Assembly (NCBI GenBank): GCA_014706295.1
Contig: JACSVZ010000002.1
Span: 51,362,717 to 51,426,716, forward strand
Direction of reading: 5' to 3'
DNA length: 64,000 nucleotides
Source: Lycocorax pyrrhopterus obiensis
Lineage: Eukaryota > Chordata > Aves > Passeriformes > Paradisaeidae
Part shown: positions 42,613 through 54,070 of the stretch, piece by piece
How the letters are laid out: every line of letters begins with the position of its first letter
Numbering within the stretch: position 1 is the first letter of the stretch
Program-made: the position numbers and the translations under genes
The notes under the pieces: model-generated
The model's database searches: none
Told to the model about the DNA's origin: nothing
What the model saw: the letters and a program-made list of their open reading frames with translations, nothing else

Positions 42613-42648
<36 letters not shown>

Positions 42649-45600
42649 AAAAGATGAAGGAAACCATCGCTTTGGGGTTTTTCTACAGGTGGGAGATGAA
42701 AGGGTCTGCATAAGGACACAGAGGGATTACCAACATGTTAAAAATATGGGTATGAAAATGGAGCTGCCAAAATGAAACTGCTCTAAAATTTGTGTAAAAG
42801 TATAAAATCATGGATATCAGTGTTGCTTTCAATAAAATGAAACAGATTGATCAAAGGATCAGATTTTAAGCATAGTTAGAAGGAAGCTCAAAATTGAAAT
42901 GAACAGAACCAGTATTATATTGATAAAACACATGGCACTATGTAATAGGAAGTAGACCTATCAAGTATTATTATTTATTTATTATTTATTCCCTTTTTGA
43001 AATCAGGTAATCAATTGAAAAGCATCCATTAAGCACTGCTACAAAGAAGAAAAACAATGCACATAAGGTCAATACCAGTTAAGGCCAAAATTTTAAATCC
43101 AAATTAACTAAAATCTGCTACACAATAAATGGGGTACTTCAAGTCAACCACAGCTACCAGCCCTAAGCACTGAAATGTACTAGTCAGGTATCTCACAGCT
43201 GGGATTATGATTAGATATTTTTCCCTGCCATCATTTTTAATACACATTCTCAGTACTGGACTCAGCTTTGAGGAAAACAATCAATTGTTTCTGTCCTTCA
43301 TCCTACTCTTCCTTCTATCCTCAAAGTCACTCCATAAGATTGTAAACACCACAGTGAGAGTGTGGACAAGTAAGCATGTGTAATCGACTCTGACTCTGGG
43401 CAGCTGCAGAACAGGACCAAGAAATGAGAACTTTCTTTACCGGTGGCTTTAACTTTGATTTTGTTCATTTTTCACAACACCTGCACCATTGCTGTAATGG
43501 CAGGTTAACTACCCGTGCTTCTTTCTAAATGGAGCATTCAGTCACGCAGCACACCAGTGTCTTCACACTTCAACAGTGTGTTTAAGAAGGCATCAATCAA
43601 AGTTCCTAATCAACTCTCAAAACAAAGGAGACACATGGAGCAAGGGCTATTCATGTTATTCCTCTTTGTGTTCCTATACATATTTCCCCTTACAAATTAA
43701 CTGTGTGACCACTTTGTCTCCATTTGGTAACCTGAAGTCAGCAGCTTAAGAAATAGATTTTTGTGTTCCTCATGCCACCTTATAAAACACTGCTGCCTCT
43801 GACAGGGTCCTGCTACAAAATTTCCTCTCCAGCCTCAAACACATTTTGCAAAGCCTGACATGTCCCAGAATAAAGAAGGACACAGGACACGGTACACAAT
43901 GCACATCTCAGCACAGTGCTAAGTAGTACACAATAAACCCTTGGAAATCCTAATATCTCAGCCAGGAAGTGACAACGGCAGTGCAATGTGGCTAAAGAGG
44001 TATCAATCAAGAGCTGCTTAACAAAGCAGATTCTCTGAATCTTGGTTGAAATGGATTTCCAACCCCAAATAACTACACAGTAAGCACATCTCTTTTCATC
44101 AGCTAACTGTATTTAAGTAAATAAGCCAGAATACTTGTCCCTTTTCTTACTATGTCTAATAATGACTCATAAGGTAATTAAGAGAAAAATAAGAAAAAGG
44201 TTTGTTGTGGAAAAGAAGCAGTTGATAGCACTGACCACCTTTCATGTACAAGAGCAATAGAAGCATCTTCTACAACGGGGTGAAACCACAGTTTGGGGTA
44301 AAAGGAAACACTAGCTGTGTAAAAAAAGTTCTCACTCATTTATCACCACAAATTGAGATTAGTGAATGGCTATCACAAGTTATTATTTATAATCATGCTG
44401 GCCTGATTTAAGTGGACAGAAATTTGGATTTTCTGAAACACAAAATTATGTAGAAAGCAGATAATGGACTCCACTGTATCATGGAAGAAAAGGAATAACC
44501 CAAAATAAAATCCCCTTATGCAAAAAGTTGAGGGTTTTTTTTATTCATGTTCAACATTTTTTTTAAACTTTCCTAGTAATTGTGAGTTTAAAAAAAGAAG
44601 GAAAATTAGGATGCTAAAAGACACCCTGCCACCTTATGAATAATTTATTTCCAAATATTTTAATTTTAAAATTGCAAGAAGCAAGTGAAATTACTTTTAT
44701 CTTTTTATTAACAGCAGAAAAATCAAGTATTAGTGTAAATCATTAGATAGAAAAAAGATACTTTATTGATTAATTTTTGAACACTCCAGTTTTATTAATC
44801 TTTTAACTCCTTAGCTATTACTCTGCTTTGCATAGAATATTACCTTTACCTTTTTTTTATTCTGTTAATACATTCATTACTTTCATCAGTGAGCACAACA
44901 ATGACTTAATAGATAAAAACTTTCTTCAACATTATCTAAGCACGTTCATACCAAAAGCTACTTTTTAACATTCTCTTCTACAGTAATGTCTCAAAAGTAC
45001 TTTTTTAAAATGATAAACGACAGCTTCAGGTGTCATGAAGTTGAACAGTACCTTCTGGACTACATCTAGTTTTTAAACAAAATCCCACAGTTCTAAATGT
45101 GCTGAAAACTAAAGACTTAATGCTTAAAATACACTAGAGAGCTCTCCTTTTCCTTTTCCAACTAAATCCAGAGGTGTGGAAAAAAGATAAAGGCCATATC
45201 TAAACTGTCATGAAGAGGTACTGACAGCAGTGACATCTATGTCAGTCGTGAAATGAAAACAGCGGGAAGCACAGTAACTGCAGGCTAGCTCATGGAAAGC
45301 CAGGACTTACTAGAACATGTTCACTGCCACACCAATGAAGCCTTTCAGATCCCAGGTGATTAGTAGTCCTTTGTATAAACAGTTATGATCAGCACGAGGT
45401 CAAAGATCTTTACAGCATCTCTACTGAAAAATATCTTCTTCAGTGCCTACATTTAATTTCCCTACTGTGCAATATTTTGCCAAGCAGAATATTGTATTCA
45501 GCTAGAATCTCAGTTAATCAGTTCTTCTTTATTTTTTTTTCTGATCACCAGAGAGATTAGTTTTAACTCAGCTTGCTTGTCAAACCGCAGAAGCCTAATC

Positions 45601-46359
45601 GCATAATATCAGGCATGCATGTTTAATTTCAGAAACTTATTCATGTATTCTCTATTCTCCCATGCATGTTGCATAATACAAACTTGATGTCAATGAAAGT
45701 GTGCATGTGCTTTATCTTGAAAAAAAAAGTTAAATGCATTATTTACAAAGTATTATTCCTTCTTTTCAGTAAATACTTTCCTTCACTAATGCTTCTTGCT
45801 CACTGCAGTTTTTATGTATGGATGTAAAGGTATATTCTTTAAATAATAAATAGTCATGTCACATCTTACCAAATCCTGTCAGGTAAGTATGATCAAAAGA
45901 GCTTCTCAAGAGTTATCGCTTCAGAAAGTCAGACAATTTGTCTGATCTTGCCTTCCACTTTTGTTTTCTTCTCTAATGGCTTCTTATTGTTAACTTACTC
46001 AGTGAAAACATTTGAACTAATCTCTCAGATCCAACTTAGAATACCCTGATTCCATGTTACTTTGCAAGTGAGCTGCTTTCTAGTAACAGAACAACTTGAA
46101 CTCTTACTGAATAGAAATTATTATATAGTTGGCATGAAACAGAATGGCATAATTTAGTCTTCAGACATGCTATCACAAACTCTACAGCAGTTGGAATGAA
46201 AAAATATAATTAAAATCAAGTGCACGTATCAGTAGAGCAGCCTTTTCAACCCAACCCAAGACTAGCAAATTATAGTGATAACAGCTCCTACTCAATACCA
46301 TGAACTAAAAGATGCTTTCTAGTTAGGTTGACTGAGACATCAGCATACATTAGTCACAA
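39941..46359. other. Unique AT-rich noncoding DNA, no gene seen
   Basis: No recognisable gene. Frames are at most 102 codons (42467-42775, plus), and that one is open only because it reads through a 31-base A run as poly-lysine. Low-complexity pieces are the C-run with (CA)n at 40687-40714, the A run at 42616-42646 and a TTATTTATT-rich patch near 42968-42991. If the exon hypothesis for 46542 is right, this is the upstream flank of that gene. Confidence 0.55.
42616..42646. repeat. Poly-A run, 31 bases
   Basis: This is an uninterrupted run of 31 A. No AATAAA lies shortly upstream and the preceding sequence resembles no gene, so I do not read it as the tail of a processed pseudogene. It is a simple homopolymer. 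Confidence 0.9.
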
Positions 46360-46620
46360 CAGTGACCGAGCACAGAGCACAGCAGGGATTGCGGGAGTGT
46401 TGCACATTGAGTCATTTTGCCTGGCAATCAGTGACACTGACAGTAATACCACGGACTCCTCGTGAGTGTAAAGTGTATTATTTGATCAGGTAGAGCGTCC
46501 ATCACCGCCCGGCCATCAGCAGCAGACTGGGCACTTCTGCCATGGGTAATCACTCAGGTAAAGCACGTGGGCTGCCTGGCTGACTGAGCAGTGCACGCTG
46601 TGCCTCTGCGCTCACTCCAG
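46360..46620 (+). promoter_or_regulatory. CpG-enriched block, candidate promoter/first-exon region
   Basis: Ten CpG dinucleotides fall between 46366 and 46611, against a background where 260 bases often contain none or one. The block includes CACCGCCCGGCC around 46503-46514 and an E-box CACGTG at 46564-46569. There is no convincing TATA box. It encloses the short candidate coding exon at 46542-46557, so a TATA-less promoter plus first exon on the plus strand is a reasonable reading. CpG enrichment could also mark a conserved enhancer. The block is too small to satisfy usual CpG-island length criteria. Confidence 0.35.
46542..46557 (+). CDS. MBP: Candidate first coding exon, golli-type myelin basic protein (hypothesis)
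   Basis: Seen directly: an ATG in strong Kozak context (TGCCATGGG), five codons reading M-G-N-H-S, then one base of a split codon and a consensus splice donor (CAG|GTAAAG). The upstream frame is closed by TAG at 46491-46493, so the ATG is a plausible start. From memory, the golli (long) isoform of myelin basic protein begins with MGNH, a small residue and G. In that isoform a golli-specific N-terminal domain made from upstream exons is joined to MBP sequence. If this is the golli start, the split codon would be completed as glycine by the next exon. M-G at the start with a small residue at position 5 also fits N-myristoylation in general. I found no second exon in the remaining 17 kb, consistent only with a long first intron. 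The match covers six residues, so a coincidence or another myristoylated-protein exon is possible. I am not certain that the golli start codon lies in exon 1 in all species. Confidence 0.38.
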
Positions 46621-49600
46621 TTGGTAAATCAGGCACACTCTGATCAGGGACAATTAGAATCAGGTTGAAAGCTTGTTTCACTTTTCCCCACAGTATAGAG
46701 CTGTTGTGCAGAATCAACTGCCCAGAAGCTGGCTGTAATTTTTAACAGTTCCTTCTGATGGCCTTCCCAATTTGCCTTTTCAAGCCAATTTTCTACATAT
46801 TTCAGAAACTTTGGACTTAAATTATGCCAGCACATTCTTATTTCTCTCTTGACCATACTGAATCAAATCGGGTTTTTTCCCTTTGACACCGAAATCTGAA
46901 AAGGCTTAAACCCTGAAACACATCTGCATGCAGACATTTTGATAGTGGGACTCCGTACTTGCCTACCACTTTTAATCAAAAACTTTGATTCTAAAATATG
47001 TTCAGAAAAACTAATTGATTTTCTCTTCTTTCTAACATTATGCAAAAACTTAGAGCTAAACACACCAAAATGTGAAAAGAATTTATTTGAGAAAATAGCT
47101 GAATATTTATTTAGCTCTATTTCAGAGCTAAGCATACACTTCCTAGTTTTAAAATCATGTAGAAGTTTAAGAACAACTCTATCAGTACATCCATGGATGA
47201 AACCTGTCACTTAGAAAAGCTGGAATTTCTTTCATTGTTTAGGCCACTAATTTAAGTGACTATCTTTTACTGATCTCTACATGATCAAGTCTTTGCACAA
47301 TACAGGGCTAATTACTGGAAATGTAAATTTGAATTATTATAACCAAGAAAAGAATAATGATAGCTTCCTATCAAAGATGATAGTTCCACAATTATCCATA
47401 TTTGAGTATCTAACTTAATATGTCCTATATTATTTCCACAAAATTGAAAAACTCCAAATTTAAAAATTAAATTTATTTTAAATATAACTGTAACAAAATA
47501 CTTTTGTCTAAACAATTAGAAGTGAGTTTATTATATGGACCTAATGAAGCATTAATTTCTTTTAAAGTTATTTTACAAACTTAGAGTTTTCATGTTTAGA
47601 CACCATACATTAAAAAGAAAAAAAAACAATCTGAGGGAAAAAAGAAAACTGATTTTGTTTCATACTCCAAAAAAAAATCTTATAGTTCCTAAATATTCTA
47701 ACAAGTAATTAAGAAAGGAAGCCTATCTCAGAAGTAATTGAGAATTATGCCAGAGAAATAAGATAATGCCATTCACAACCTTGCAAATTTTCCTTATGAA
47801 AATGTGAAGAGCCACTGTTATTTCTAAACCTCTACAGTGTAGAAGTTTTGCTTAATGTTCTAATATGGAAAGTGTTCATGCTGTGAAATTGCAGCAGCTC
47901 ACATCCCCAATTAAAGAATGCAAGTCATTAATAACTCTAAAAAAAGTTGTATTAAGAAGGTTTCTAAAAATACTTTGAAATGCAGTCATTTATTCCAATA
48001 TTACAAGAAAAATAAAAGTGGTGAAAAAGCAAAAGCTTTATTCTGGTCATACTCATTATGAGCAGGAAATGTTTGTACCATATTTTTACATTATGAATTT
48101 AGAACCAATATCACCTAGAGAGTAATACTCACTAAAACCCCTAACAGGTACTGTGAACTTTAGCTTTCAACTCTCTGAACCATGGGTGAGCTCAGAGGCA
48201 GCCACTGCAAACAGCAAACATGTTGGGGAATTACAGCCATACTGTAGTGCAAACTGTAGAGTTTCAGCTGGAAACAGTTTTACAGTTCTAATGTCATCCT
48301 CTGGAAGGCATTAAAACCACTGGCACACAATTTTATTACCACAGTTTTTACCAAGCATTATGACAATATCTCAAATAATAAAGCCTGGTTGTCTATATAT
48401 GCTATAATTAACACAATATCAAACTGATTACAGTCGGCGTGCAGGGGTAATACATGTCTTCATTAGATTGCCAAGGGAACAATTAAGGACTTGCAAAAGC
48501 TATTTGTTTTCAGTGAAGCTCATAATCCAGTAGATTTACAAATCCACACATTAACAAATAGAATCATCATTCAAAAGATGATCTTGACCACCTTTAGCTT
48601 TTGGGAGTAAAAGATATTAGGGACTCTAAGGTGTTTTCAGATTTGATGAATGCATCCCTACATCCTGATATTTACTTCCTTTGAAGTCTTGTTTGTTCCT
48701 TCTAGTACAAAATTTTCTCACTTAGTTCACCCCAAGTATCTGAAACAATGGCAGTATACGTATCTTCCCACAGAAAATCAACTCTTCTTGCACTACATTT
48801 TTTCCTAATAAACTAGCTCCTGCTCGACATCAGTATTTTTTGCAAATGTAATGATAAAGAGTATACAAAATATGAAAGTGTCCTTGTATATGACAGACAC
48901 CAACTTGCCATCTTAAGGAGATTTTCGTAAGAAACCCCTCATCTAGCAATGCAACTAGTCATTCATCTTGCCAATCACAGTGTCACTTCTGAATAAATCA
49001 GACTTAACATTTTCATTATCACTCTCCCACTATGTTTTCCTCAAGGCTAGGAAGTTATTAAATGGTATCAACATTTTCACCCATGCTCTGACTAAAATAA
49101 TTCAACTGACTTCCATTAAATGGGAGGAAATTTCATGTTCAAATGTTTAAAATTGAATCTGTGATGATACATCATTGAACATCTTTTATTCTTATGTCTC
49201 CACTTCATGAAAATCTAAGCTTAGCACCTGTTTGTTGCATTTCTTGGCACATCACTAGCTAGAGTAGCTACATCTGTAGTGTGCTAGACCTTCAACGCCT
49301 CTTTCAGGAGAGAGGCTTAACCTCCTAATACAAAAATACCCCAGATTTCTTTATTAAAAAAAAAAAGATAGCATTAAACAGAGTGGAAGTTTTGCTTGAA
49401 TTTAGGATATTTATCCTGTATTGCATTACTTTCCCTAGAAAGATTCCCTCTTAATTAAAAATTAAAAACAGTGGCTTAATGGAGAATAACCTTATCACTC
49501 ATGAAGACCATTCAAGTTCTGTTACGGATTCCAATATGACATCCAATGTGCAGTCCTTGTGGATAGACAAGATTGTATTCTCCATTAACTTTGAGATGCA

Positions 49601-52600
49601 TCTGGTCTATAGCTCTTCACCCACATCTCGTCTTCTCATCAAGGATCTTATGCCCTAGATCTGTTTGCACAGCAAATGACCAAACAATAGGAATGCACTG
49701 CACACTTTGGAAAATTCTACAGCAACACCGTCTCCGCAACATCAGCAAAACCTCTGAATGGGGTAATCAAATATTAGCTCAGTAAATTATATTTCCTAGT
49801 CACATTCACTATTTTTGACTGTGAAATCTTCACCGTGAAAGATATTTTACTTTGTTAGTATACTTTGAACAGTAAGCAAGCAAATTAATTATTTAAACTC
49901 AACTGCAAAACGATTGTGAATTTCTCTTTCATCTTCGAAGCTTTCAAACATGAGGTAGAAACACCATCAGATTTAGGCAACCTCATTACTTCAAATTGTA
50001 TTCTTGGGAACAAATCTGTCTTTAGAAAAGGATTACATTTACATGTAAAACCAATTAATTCAGCAAGTAAGATCTATTACATCTTCTCTTTTTAAGGAAC
50101 TGCATATTATTGGATTAATTTTGTTATTCACTGGTATCTGTAGAACATCAGATGCCTGCAGTTCTGAAATGCTACCCCTATTTTCAGTACAGTTTTCCCT
50201 AGGCAAATATGAAGCCTTTATATAAAAGCTTTTATTTAATTATTTGCCATACTGGCTGTAATATTAAAGAGCTTAAAAACCTTAAATAAAAAATTATTCT
50301 AGCCTTGTGCCTAAGCATGATAATTGTGCAGTAACCTTTTCAAATGCAAGAAAAAAGCAAACCTTGAAAAGTTGATGTTCCTTTTCCATATAATGATAAA
50401 CAGAAACCAGAAGAGGAACTATTCAGACCTTTTTCATGGTAGTCTCTGACTGCAGATATTAACTGGCAGAGATTTCAGAGCATGAGGAAACCCACACTAA
50501 GGGATCAGAATGGAAGAGGATTCCTGCCATTCTCTTACTGGTTTACTTAGGTGAAGTCACCAAAATATCTGCTGGGAACCCAGTGACTACTCCTGTGTAA
50601 AATGAAGTTCCCATTGAACTCAAAAGCCCACTTAAATACAACATTTAGACTTAAAAAGGATCTAATAGTAGGCACAGACTCTAGAAGAAATGAAGGCTCA
50701 AGAAAAGGGATTAAAATCTCTTCTACAGGATCTACATAAAATTTAAGTGCAGTAGAGCTTTTAGACAGGAAACTACAATTTCAGAATGGAGTAACCCTAA
50801 TCCTAAAGAGCCTAAAGGGTCACTACCACTACATGCCATATATTAGCTGTGATCACATACATATCTAGTTGCTTTACCTCTTTTGCCTTAGCAAGCCTTG
50901 AAGGGTTAACACCCTAGTTAACACCTAGAGCTAGGCCTACTTTACACTTAAAAAATAAAAACAAAAGGACCATCATCAGGTTGCCAAAATACCCCAGTAG
51001 GTCTAGACTATCAACCATTAATGTTATTTAACAAAATAAAACATTACGTATTCTAATTTTCTGGGAGATATTAGCAAGCATATTTTTACTAAAATTGGTG
51101 ATGTTAAATGCTATTTCTACTATGTAAAATGAAGAAGGTTCTTCTATATTTGCAAGACCTGTACAGCTAAATAATAAAGTAAAAGAATGGATATTACGGT
51201 TCAGACCAAAAATCAACAGATATAGCCCAATACCCTGTCTCTGGCAATAAATTGAAGGTGAAGCTTAAGGAGAAATGAAAAAAGGTAGATATTATGCATT
51301 TTTTTCTCCTCTATAGGCTTTAGCAGTCAGCAATTTAAAAGCTCTTCTAGAAAGCTAAGAAATTATTTCACCAAATTCTTGGTGGTTGTGTGTGTTGTTC
51401 AGCAGAATACAGATGTGTGAGAAAACTAGATTTTTCATTCAGAATTATAAAGATTTTTTTTGGCTTTATGACATAAAAGTTGTCTTCTGTTTGGGCCAAT
51501 TACTGTAAATATGTAAAGGAAATCTAAAAATAGATAGTTTAGGAGATTAGGCAGGATAAAACATTGAAAAAATATTTATTCTCAGAACAGGCACTGAAAA
51601 AGCATCCTGCATTTCTCCTTGTTTGCAAATTTAAATGCGGAAACAGTAGCCAAGAGAATAATGTCTATCAAAAATGTATACATCAAAATTCCTTCCTTCA
51701 GCTTGAGCTTTATGATTGCTGTAATTCATCCATATAGCAGCCTAATTATATAATTAGCCCTTGTAAGACATGGGTTATTACATGATCTCAGGTGTAGCAC
51801 AGACATAATCATTAACATTTCTATCTGTCCTGAATAACATTTCTTATCAGCAATTACTTTTCAGGGCCTGTAGCCAAAGGAGTAGAAGTAATGTGAACGC
51901 AGGCAGACAGAGATCATAAGTGTGCATCTGATATGCGTGGTTTTTAATGCTAAAACTCAAATACATGCTTATTTTGGAAGCTCATATTTATACTTTTCTT
52001 CAGATTTATCTAGCAACCTGCCCTTGGGAAGTTGTTACTGTTGTCAGAAGCTGGCAGAAAATAGCACTGTTAGAGAAGAAAGCAGAGCTTATTTCCAAAG
52101 GTTATGTTATACAAAATATGCCCAGCTCATGAGCAGATAAAGGACAAGGCTTGACAACTGACTATCCCCACTACAACAGACTGCAAAAGGATTGGTTCTG
52201 CAGTATTTTAAGAGGGACGGCACCCTCAGCCACAAAGGGATAGTTTCACTCATACCTGTATCATCTGCTTTAGTTTCCCAGACTGGATTTTATTACAGAC
52301 GCCTTCTGTCGCTACGGTGGATCACTGCCAGCCCGAACCATTGATCGTGCAGTCAGTATCTGACTCCTGCTGCAATGCAACTGCTCAAGTTTCTCTCCTT
52401 CAGTTTTTCTTCAGGATGAAGAAAACAGGCCATGCTGGAAGGAAGCCATACTATTTGAGTTGTAGAGATGCACATCTGTAGTTCCAATTTTTCCCAGCCA
52501 AACTTGTTATAACAAAGTTTAGAAGTATTAAATCAAATGCAATAGACTGGGAATGTCACTCTGGCATGCTGTCGTGTAATTTATCAGACTACTTAGAATG

Positions 52601-53557
52601 GGGAGCCACTGCATTTCAGTTTCAATAACCTATTTTTCCAGGAGAGATGGGGGATTCTGATAAATGAAATGAAACAGTTCAGCACAGCTCATGATTTTTT
52701 TAAAAAAATTCATAAATTTAAATATGCAGACTTCAAGCCAATGAAGACTGATAAACTCCTAATTCTTGAGATTAGAAACTGCAAGTTGTCTTACTGGTAC
52801 AGAGAAAAGCACATGTGTAAGAGGAATTTTAGCCTCCCACTTCTGGATAGCACAGGCTGACCTGAGTAAGTTAATGCTCTAGTCTTCACAGAGAAAATCT
52901 CTTTCCAGTCTGGAAGGATTCATAAATGTATGTAAACATTTGGCAGTGGCTCCAAAAATGTTTTCTCTCTGATCGATTTTTTATTTTTTATTTTTAAATG
53001 GACTCCACAAACATTCCCAAGAGGAAGCATTTCATTCTGACTGCCCTTCCACTACACTCATGCTCTTTTTTCCATTCTGGTCACCCTCTTATCTGATTCT
53101 TTCAATAAAACTTCAAATATTTATATACAACTATTCCCTCCTAACCATTACCTACTTATTCTTCTATAAATTTGTAGTTTAGAAATTCTCAGGGTTTGAG
53201 GGTGAAGGAGACAGTGCACTCCAAGATGGCAACAGACAGTTTCTGTGAGGATGTAAAATGTAAAACTCATTGTTTCCTCATTTATCTCATACGCTGCTTC
53301 CACTTATCTCAGCTGTTTCGCCCTCTCCCTTCTGTTCCTGCAGTTCTCTTTCTCCTCTCTGTCAGCCTGGTGCGTTCTATACTCCTGGAACTGGAAATTA
53401 TGGGGGTACACTGTGAAGCAGAAAAATCTGCAGTAACACGAATTATAGAGAGCATGATGCAGAGGATGTGGGAAGAGTAAAGGAAAAAAGTTGCCATCTT
53501 TCATTTAATTGTTTAAAGGGCATTACTCCTGTTTCTTACATTCTTGTGTCTGAAGAA
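46621..53557. other. Unique AT-rich noncoding DNA, no gene seen
   Basis: No frame looks like a gene; two frames at 46863-47214 are open on opposite strands over the same bases, which indicates chance. A stretch at about 51725-51890 has enhancer-like texture and holds a perfect 16-base palindrome of homeodomain sites at 51742-51757. Another at 52299-52346 packs five CpG into 50 bases. If the exon at 46542 is real, all of this would be intron 1 of that gene. Confidence 0.5.
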
Positions 53558-53810
53558 TATAAAAGAGACACTCATAAGAAGCTGTCAGGGTAAAAATCTG
53601 AAACGGACTCTTCCAAAAGGACACAAAGCTAAAGAATCTGGAAAAGACTGTATAAACTGGGGGCAGCTGGCCACAAGTCACCAATCACCGCTCATGGACA
53701 GGCTGGGCACTGGTCAGTGGATGGTGAGCAATGCTAAACAAGTGCGGCACTTTTTTCTCTTGAGCTTTGTTCCTTTCTCTCTGTTATCTCCTTTCTATTA
53801 TTATTATTAC

Positions 53811-53856
<46 letters not shown>

Positions 53857-54070
53857 GCTGCTGTCATTGTTGTTATCATTATTGTCATTGTTATTGCTAT
53901 TGTTATTGTTTATTATTATCATCTTTGTTTCAATCATTAAACTGTTCTTATCTCAACCCACTAGTTTTGCCTTTAACTGATGCCCCTCCTCGTCCTGCTG
54001 GGTGGGGGTGGGTGTGAGTGTGTGAGCAGCTGTAGGGTACTGCTTTGGCAGCGGGGTTTAAACCATGACT
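53558..54070 (+). mobile_element. Degraded avian ERVL-type LTR, 3' portion
   Basis: The 3' half is recognisable. TGGTCAGTGGATGGTGAGCA lies near 53712. An ATT-rich stretch is followed by the polyadenylation-signal-like ATTAAA at 53936-53941, then CTGTTCTTATCTCAACCCAC and a C/T-rich part. GGGTGGGGGTGGGTGTGAGT, AGCAGCTGTAGGGTACTGCT and the terminal GGGGTTTAAACCATGACT follow. This order matches the end of a common avian ERVL-class LTR family, whose 3' end I recall as close to 'ggggttaaaccacgaca'. A TATA-like TATAAAAG at 53558 could be its promoter, but I could not locate a clean 5' TG boundary, so the start is uncertain. No internal retroviral genes follow, so it is a solo or fragmentary LTR. A 157-codon frame spans most of it and is not a gene: it includes a poly-tyrosine run translated from the microsatellite. 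Confidence 0.6.
53796..53921. repeat. (ATT)n microsatellite, grading into degenerate ATTGTT repeats
   Basis: About 20 ATT/TTA units run from 53796 to 53856 with one C interruption near 53810. A degenerate T/A/G/C-mixed triplet region follows to about 53921. It sits inside the LTR and probably grew from that family's own ATT-rich segment. Confidence 0.92.

Noticed and set aside
42440..42646. A-run as the poly-A tail of a processed pseudogene
   Set aside because: There is no AATAAA-type signal just upstream, no gene-like sequence before it and no target-site duplication noticed.
42467..42775. 102-codon frame with a poly-lysine stretch
   Set aside because: The lysines come from the 31-base A run and the frame has no other coding signs.
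37691..52559. Shared 14-mer CTGGGAATGTCACT at 37691 and 52546
   Set aside because: Similarity fades within about 20 bases; too short to claim a dispersed repeat.
53734..53937. Minus-strand poly-asparagine frame
   Set aside because: It is the complementary reading of the same ATT microsatellite.
53544..54017. 157-codon plus-strand open frame, the longest in the window
   Set aside because: It runs through the LTR and translates the ATT microsatellite into a poly-tyrosine stretch; there is no domain or independent sign of coding.
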